From an uncultured Spongiibacteraceae bacterium (GTDB lineage: Bacteria; Pseudomonadota; Gammaproteobacteria; Pseudomonadales; CAMLJR01), in the NCBI GenBank assembly GCA_946480345.1, contig CAMLJR010000108.1, positions 1 through 10,539 on the forward strand: a DNA stretch of 10,539 nt, given 5' to 3'. The notes beneath the pieces are model-generated. The model made no database searches. It was not told the origin of the DNA and worked only from the letters and a program-made list of their open reading frames with translations. The position numbers were made by a program, and so were the translations under genes. Shown in pieces: positions 7,827-10,539 of this stretch; within the stretch, counting starts at the first letter, position 1; every line of letters begins with the position of its first letter.

Positions 7827-7847
7827 GGCAAGAATCCTGGGTCGTGA

Positions 7848-7880
7848 AATGCCGCACGGCATTAAAAAGGGATAATGCCG
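7848..7880. repeat. Three alternating copies of AATGCCG in the bioB leader
   Basis: AATGCCG occurs at 7848-7854, its reverse complement CGGCATT at 7857-7863, and AATGCCG again at 7874-7880. The middle copy can pair with either neighbour, with a 2-base (or 4-base) or a 10-base loop, so two mutually exclusive hairpins are possible. The copy nearest the -10 box lies around the expected bioB transcription start, so only the 7848-7863 hairpin is sure to be in the message. It may stabilise the 5' end, tune initiation or be a protein binding site. Confidence 0.6.
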
Positions 7881-7881
7881 C

Positions 7882-7909
7882 ATATTAACGGCGGAGCTTG
7901 ATCTGTCAA
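7882..7909 (-). promoter_or_regulatory. Sigma-70 promoter of the biotin operon
   Basis: On the minus strand a perfect -35 box TTGACA (7909-7904) is followed after 16 bases by TATAAT-like TAATAT (7887-7882), a 5 of 6 match. Transcription should start near 7875, giving a leader of about 50 bases before the bioB ATG. The -35 box lies inside the left half of the BirA-type operator, so repressor binding would block RNA polymerase. Confidence 0.85.
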
Positions 7910-7935
7910 CCAGCAAGGATGCGTATGGTTAACAA
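7903..7935. promoter_or_regulatory. BirA-type biotin operator
   Basis: The half-sites CTGTCAACC (7903-7911) and GGTTAACAA (7927-7935) form an inverted pair separated by 15 bases. They match the known BirA operator form TTGTAAACC-N15/16-GGTTTACAA in 7 of 9 and 8 of 9 positions. BirA with biotinoyl-AMP would bind here and repress bioB. The left half contains the bioB -35 box. The right half covers the comF start codon (7925-7927) and first codons, and the spacer contains the comF ribosome binding site, so comF may be repressed as well. This requires a BirA with a DNA-binding domain, whose gene is not in the window. Confidence 0.85.
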
Positions 7936-8620
7936 CTTTCTAAAACGACTCTTTGTCGCACAGTGCTGCTTATGCGGTGGCGATGCCATCGACCCCATCT
8001 GCCCATCCTGCCGCCGCGAATTACCGTGGATCGATTCAGCGTGCACGCAATGCGGACTCAGCCTGTCGCCTCTCCTTCCAGGTAACAATGGTCTCTGCGG
8101 CCAATGCCTCGTTGAACCGCCACCGTTTGCACGCTGCGTCGGCGCCCTCGAATACCGACCTCCGATTAGCCACCTAATCGGCGCTTTCAAGTACCAACGT
8201 AAGCTTCATTACGGCCGCATTCTTAGCCTGTTGCTGGTCGAGCGACTGCGCGCGGAGCCGACCACATGTCTCGTCGATGCGCTGGTACCGGTTCCGCTGC
8301 ACTGGCGCCGCCGCTGGAACCGGGGCTTCAACCAAGCCGAAATCATCGGCGATGAGCTGGCGCGCGCCCTGAATATTCCGCTGCGAGCAAAAACATTGTT
8401 TCGCCGGCAATTGGGAACGCCGCAACAGGATTTATCGGCCGCCGAGCGGCGACGCAATCTGCGCGGCAATTTCGAGGTGCGCGGCGACGTGCGGCAACTG
8501 CATATCGCGCTAATCGACGATGTCATGACCACCGGCGCTACCGCGAGCGAAATTACCCGCACGTTGCTCGATGCCGGCGCGGCATCGGTGCAGGTTTGGT
8601 GTCTCGCTCGAACCCCATAA
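7925..8620 (+). CDS. comF: ComF family phosphoribosyltransferase-like protein
   Basis: The 231-residue protein has the ComF layout. An N-terminal zinc-binding region contains four CxxC pairs (Cys14/17, 26/29, 40/43, 58/61), followed by a type I phosphoribosyltransferase domain ending in the PRPP-binding loop [12 protein letters not shown] (195-206). The conserved [19 protein letters not shown] block (121-139) is characteristic. ComF proteins are needed for DNA uptake and single-strand handling during natural transformation in several bacteria; in others the role is unclear, and no phosphoribosyl acceptor is established. The start at 7925 is favoured because AAGGA sits 5 bases upstream; the frame could extend to a TTG at 7898, which has no such site. 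The gene is divergent from bioB and its start lies in the BirA-type operator. The same pairing is found in Pseudomonas. Confidence 0.93.
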   Translation: MVNNFLKRLFVAQCCLCGGDAIDPICPSCRRELPWIDSACTQCGLSLSPLLPGNNGLCGQCLVEPPPFARCVGALEYRPPISHLIGAFKYQRKLHYGRILSLLLVERLRAEPTTCLVDALVPVPLHWRRRWNRGFNQAEIIGDELARALNIPLRAKTLFRRQLGTPQQDLSAAERRRNLRGNFEVRGDVRQLHIALIDDVMTTGATASEITRTLLDAGAASVQVWCLARTP

Positions 8621-8638
8621 CGGAGCGACAAGGGGCAG

Positions 8639-8657
8639 TTGACGTGCGTGCTACAGT
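8639..8657 (+). promoter_or_regulatory. Possible extended -10 promoter for srkA
   Basis: The 61-base gap between comF and srkA contains TGCTACAGT (8649-8657), an extended -10 element. TTGACG at 8639-8644 lies too close (7 bases from TACAGT) to be its -35 box. Initiation near 8664 would leave a short leader holding the GAGGAG ribosome binding site of srkA. Cotranscription with comF is the alternative. Confidence 0.3.
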
Positions 8658-8681
8658 GGCGATCAATTGAGGAGTTGTTGT

Positions 8682-9668
8682 ATGCACGCCGATCCGCATC
8701 CTTTCGCGTTACTGTCGCCCGAGCTGGTCATCGATGCGATCGAAAGCACCGGCCGACGCTCCGATCTGCGCGTGCTCGCGCTGAACAGTTACGAAAACCG
8801 CGTGTATCAGATCGGCATCGAAGACGAACAGCCGATCATCGCCAAGTTCTATCGCCCCGAGCGCTGGAGCGACGCGCAGATTCTCGAAGAGCACCGCTTC
8901 TCGCTGCAGCTCGCCGAGGCCGAGCTGCCGGTGATCGCACCGCTCGCGAACGATGACGGCGATACGCTGTTTCGTTTTAACGATTTTCGGTTCGCGCTGT
9001 TTCCACGGCGCGGCGGGCAGGCGCCCAATCTCGACGATCCGGACGTACAACTGACGCTGGGCCGATTGATGGCGCGGCTGCATGCGCTCGGCGCCACCGA
9101 GAAATATCAGTCGCGCCCGGCGCTCGACATCAAAACCTTCGGCTACAGCAGCTACGAGTACATCGCCGAACACAGCATCAGCGGCGACTTGCGCCGCGCT
9201 TACACGACACTGTGCGAAGACCTGCTGAAACACATCGAAAGAACATTCGCGGAAGTCGAGCCGACGTATATCCGCACGCATAGCGACTGTCACGTCGGCA
9301 ACATTCTGATCAACCGCGACGCGCAATGCTTTTTCGTCGATCTCGACGATAGCCGGATGACGCCGGCGATTCAGGATTTATGGATGCTGCTGTCCGGCGA
9401 GCGTCACGAGCGCATCGCGCAGCTTTCGGAAATCCTCGAGGGCTACAACGAGTTTTACGATTTCGATTTACGCGAGCTGCGGCTGATCGAAGCGCTGCGC
9501 ACGCTACGCATCATGCATTTCGCCGCATGGCTGGCGCGGCGACGCGAAGATCCGGCGTTTCCGCTCGCATTTCCGTGGTTTGGCAGCGGGCGTTTTTGGG
9601 CGGATCATATCCTCGAATTGCGCGAACAGCTCGCCGCGCTGAACGAACCGCCGCTAGCGGTGTTTTGA
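8682..9668 (+). CDS. srkA: Stress response protein kinase A (YihE/RdoA family)
   Basis: The 328-residue protein has the same length as E. coli SrkA, an APH-fold Ser/Thr kinase linked to the Cpx envelope stress response and survival under oxidative or antibiotic stress. LNSYENRVYQ (34-43) forms the nucleotide loop, Lys55 in IIAKFYRPERW is the ATP lysine, and HSDCHVGN (200-207) is the catalytic loop with Asp202. VDLDD (219-223) binds metal, and QDLWMLLSGE (231-240) follows as in E. coli. I chose the ATG at 8682 because GAGGAG sits 7 bases upstream; the longer frame from TTG at 8667 overlaps that site. It lies 61 bases after comF and 47 bases before cysE, all on the plus strand. In many proteobacteria srkA is next to dsbA, which is not seen here. 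Confidence 0.95.
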   Translation: MHADPHPFALLSPELVIDAIESTGRRSDLRVLALNSYENRVYQIGIEDEQPIIAKFYRPERWSDAQILEEHRFSLQLAEAELPVIAPLANDDGDTLFRFNDFRFALFPRRGGQAPNLDDPDVQLTLGRLMARLHALGATEKYQSRPALDIKTFGYSSYEYIAEHSISGDLRRAYTTLCEDLLKHIERTFAEVEPTYIRTHSDCHVGNILINRDAQCFFVDLDDSRMTPAIQDLWMLLSGERHERIAQLSEILEGYNEFYDFDLRELRLIEALRTLRIMHFAAWLARRREDPAFPLAFPWFGSGRFWADHILELREQLAALNEPPLAVF

Positions 9669-9670
9669 TC

Positions 9671-9692
9671 GGCCGGAGCTATAATCCCGGCC
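9671..9692 (+). promoter_or_regulatory. Possible cysE -10 box inside a GC dyad
   Basis: A perfect TATAAT (9680-9685) lies 30 bases before the cysE start. It is flanked symmetrically by GGCCGG (9671-9676) and CCGGCC (9687-9692), so the -10 box sits in the loop of a 6-bp inverted repeat. No recognisable -35 box is found 16-18 bases upstream. The dyad could be an operator, a weak end signal for srkA or chance. Confidence 0.4.
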
Positions 9693-9715
9693 ATTACCGA
9701 TTGTTGGAATGCGCT

Positions 9716-10539
9716 ATGGCAACAAAACCTCTCTCCCGCAATATCAGCGTCGATCCGGTCTGGCAGACGATTCGCGACGAGACCGCCCGCGAAGCGGAGC
9801 GCGAGCCAATCCTCGCCTCCTTCCTGCATGCGACGATTCTGAATCACGACACGCTCGAAGCTGCGCTCAGTTTTCACCTGGCGCACAAGCTCGACAGCCC
9901 CACCGCGTCGGCGCTGCTGGTGCGCGAAGTGATTGAAGAAGCGTTGCGTAATGATCCGAGCATCGGCGAAGCGATTCGCTGCGACATTCACGCCGCGAGC
10001 GAGCGCGACTGCGCGTGCCGAGGCTTCGCAACACCCTTCCTCTATTTCAAAGGCTTTCACGCGCTGCAGGCGTATCGGGTCGCGCATTGGCTGTGGAAAC
10101 AAGGACGCGAATCGCTTGCGCTGTTTTTCCAGAACCGCATCTCGGGTGAATTCGGCGTCGACATCCATCCGGCTGCGCGCATCGGCCGCGGCGTGATGAT
10201 GGATCACGCTACCGGCGTCGTCATCGGCGAAACCGCTGTAGTCGGCAACAACGTCTCGATCATGCAGTCGGTGACGCTCGGCGGCACCGGCAAAGAACAC
10301 GGCGATCGCCACCCGAAAGTCGGCGATGGCGTATTGCTCAGCGCCGGCGCGAAAATCCTCGGCAACATCAAGATCGGCGATGGCGCGCAAATCTGCGCCG
10401 GCAGTGTGGTATTGAAAGAAGTGCCGCCGCATACGATGGTGGCGGGAGTGCCGGCAAAAGTAGTGGGCAAACCAAGTTGCGCGCAGCCGGCGCTGGAAAT
10501 GAACCATCGCGTCGAATGCGATGGTTCATTGTTTGATGC
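9716..10539 (+). CDS. cysE: Serine O-acetyltransferase, cut off at the right edge
   Basis: CysE transfers acetyl from acetyl-CoA to L-serine, giving O-acetylserine, the committed step of cysteine synthesis, and is normally feedback-inhibited by cysteine. 274 residues are visible with no stop. The helical N-terminal domain is about 1-145, with STP-like ATPFLYFKGFHALQAYR (105-121). A left-handed beta-helix hexapeptide domain follows. Catalytic and substrate residues of E. coli are present at a constant offset of 6: Asp98, Asp149, Asp163, His164, Arg198 and His199, in DIHPAARIGRG, MDHATGVVIGE and GGTGKEHGDRHPK. The start ATG has GGA 7 bases upstream. From the E. coli length, only a few residues should be missing. 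The C-terminal tail after AGVPAKVVGKP diverges from E. coli and lies over a hairpin. The gene was recognised by direct translation. Confidence 0.95.
   Translation, partial: MATKPLSRNISVDPVWQTIRDETAREAEREPILASFLHATILNHDTLEAALSFHLAHKLDSPTASALLVREVIEEALRNDPSIGEAIRCDIHAASERDCACRGFATPFLYFKGFHALQAYRVAHWLWKQGRESLALFFQNRISGEFGVDIHPAARIGRGVMMDHATGVVIGETAVVGNNVSIMQSVTLGGTGKEHGDRHPKVGDGVLLSAGAKILGNIKIGDGAQICAGSVVLKEVPPHTMVAGVPAKVVGKPSCAQPALEMNHRVECDGSLFD
10498..10530 (+). terminator. Hairpin within the 3' end of cysE, possible terminator
   Basis: ATGAACCATCGC (10499-10510) pairs perfectly with GCGATGGTTCAT (10518-10529) around a 7-base loop, and one further A-T pair makes 13 bp. The bases after it (TGTTTGATGC) are only partly T-rich. 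Its position at the expected end of cysE suggests transcription termination with the stem inside the last codons. The weak T-tract and the window edge leave this uncertain. Confidence 0.45.

Noticed and set aside
6564..7847. A 427-codon plus-strand open frame opposite bioB.
   Set aside because: It is antisense to bioB, whose catalytic motifs and family length are unmistakable; its product is rich in Arg, His and Ile as expected from a mirrored coding frame, and it has no recognisable domain.
7827..7916. N-terminal extension of BioB by 30 residues.
   Set aside because: The extension would run through the bioB promoter and operator, has no family match, and the ATG at 7826 has a good ribosome binding site.
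9605..10507. A 300-codon minus-strand open frame opposite cysE.
   Set aside because: The plus strand encodes full-length CysE with all catalytic residues; the opposite frame is a by-product of GC-rich codon use.
1..10539. CRISPR arrays, insertion sequences, toxin-antitoxin or phage defence genes.
   Set aside because: No regularly spaced repeats, transposase motifs or small paired toxin-like frames were seen; the window is core metabolism.

Overview
The window is an ordinary chromosomal segment of a gammaproteobacterium. Gene order and protein sequence resemble the Pseudomonas biotin locus (comF, bioB, bioF, bioH, bioC, bioD, a small protein, acyl-CoA dehydrogenase). The natural BioH-BioC fusion points more specifically towards the Cellvibrionaceae (Saccharophagus/Teredinibacter-like) or a near relative; this placement is from memory and inferred, not computed. 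Nothing looks like a plasmid, phage or insertion sequence, and no gap between convincing genes exceeds about 155 bases.

Left part (1-3020), all on the minus strand: a complete tRNA-Pro(CGG) at the edge, a 62-residue DUF3094 membrane protein, a 597-residue acyl-CoA dehydrogenase, a 145-residue disordered hypothetical protein, and a 76-residue protein resembling the C-terminal helix of flagellar rod/hook proteins.

Centre (3099-7826), also minus strand: the biotin operon read bioB, bioF, bioHC, bioD. BioC methylates malonyl-ACP so that fatty acid synthesis can build the pimeloyl chain, BioH removes the methyl group, BioF makes KAPA, BioD makes dethiobiotin and BioB inserts sulphur. bioA, needed between BioF and BioD, is not here. 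bioF and bioHC overlap by 4 bases and bioHC is 12 bases from bioD, so the operon is tight except for a 154-base gap between bioB and bioF. That gap contains a 105-base, almost fully base-paired palindromic element.

Right part (7925-10539), plus strand: comF, divergent from bioB, then the protein kinase gene srkA and cysE, which runs off the right edge. The bioB/comF intergenic region holds a strong sigma-70 promoter for bioB and a BirA-type operator that covers both the bioB -35 box and the comF ribosome binding site and start codon.

I found no undescribed multi-gene system. The best leads are the 105-base structured element, the operator shared with comF, the BioHC fusion, the orphan flagellar-rod-like peptide in a biotin locus, and a hairpin inside the 3' end of cysE.
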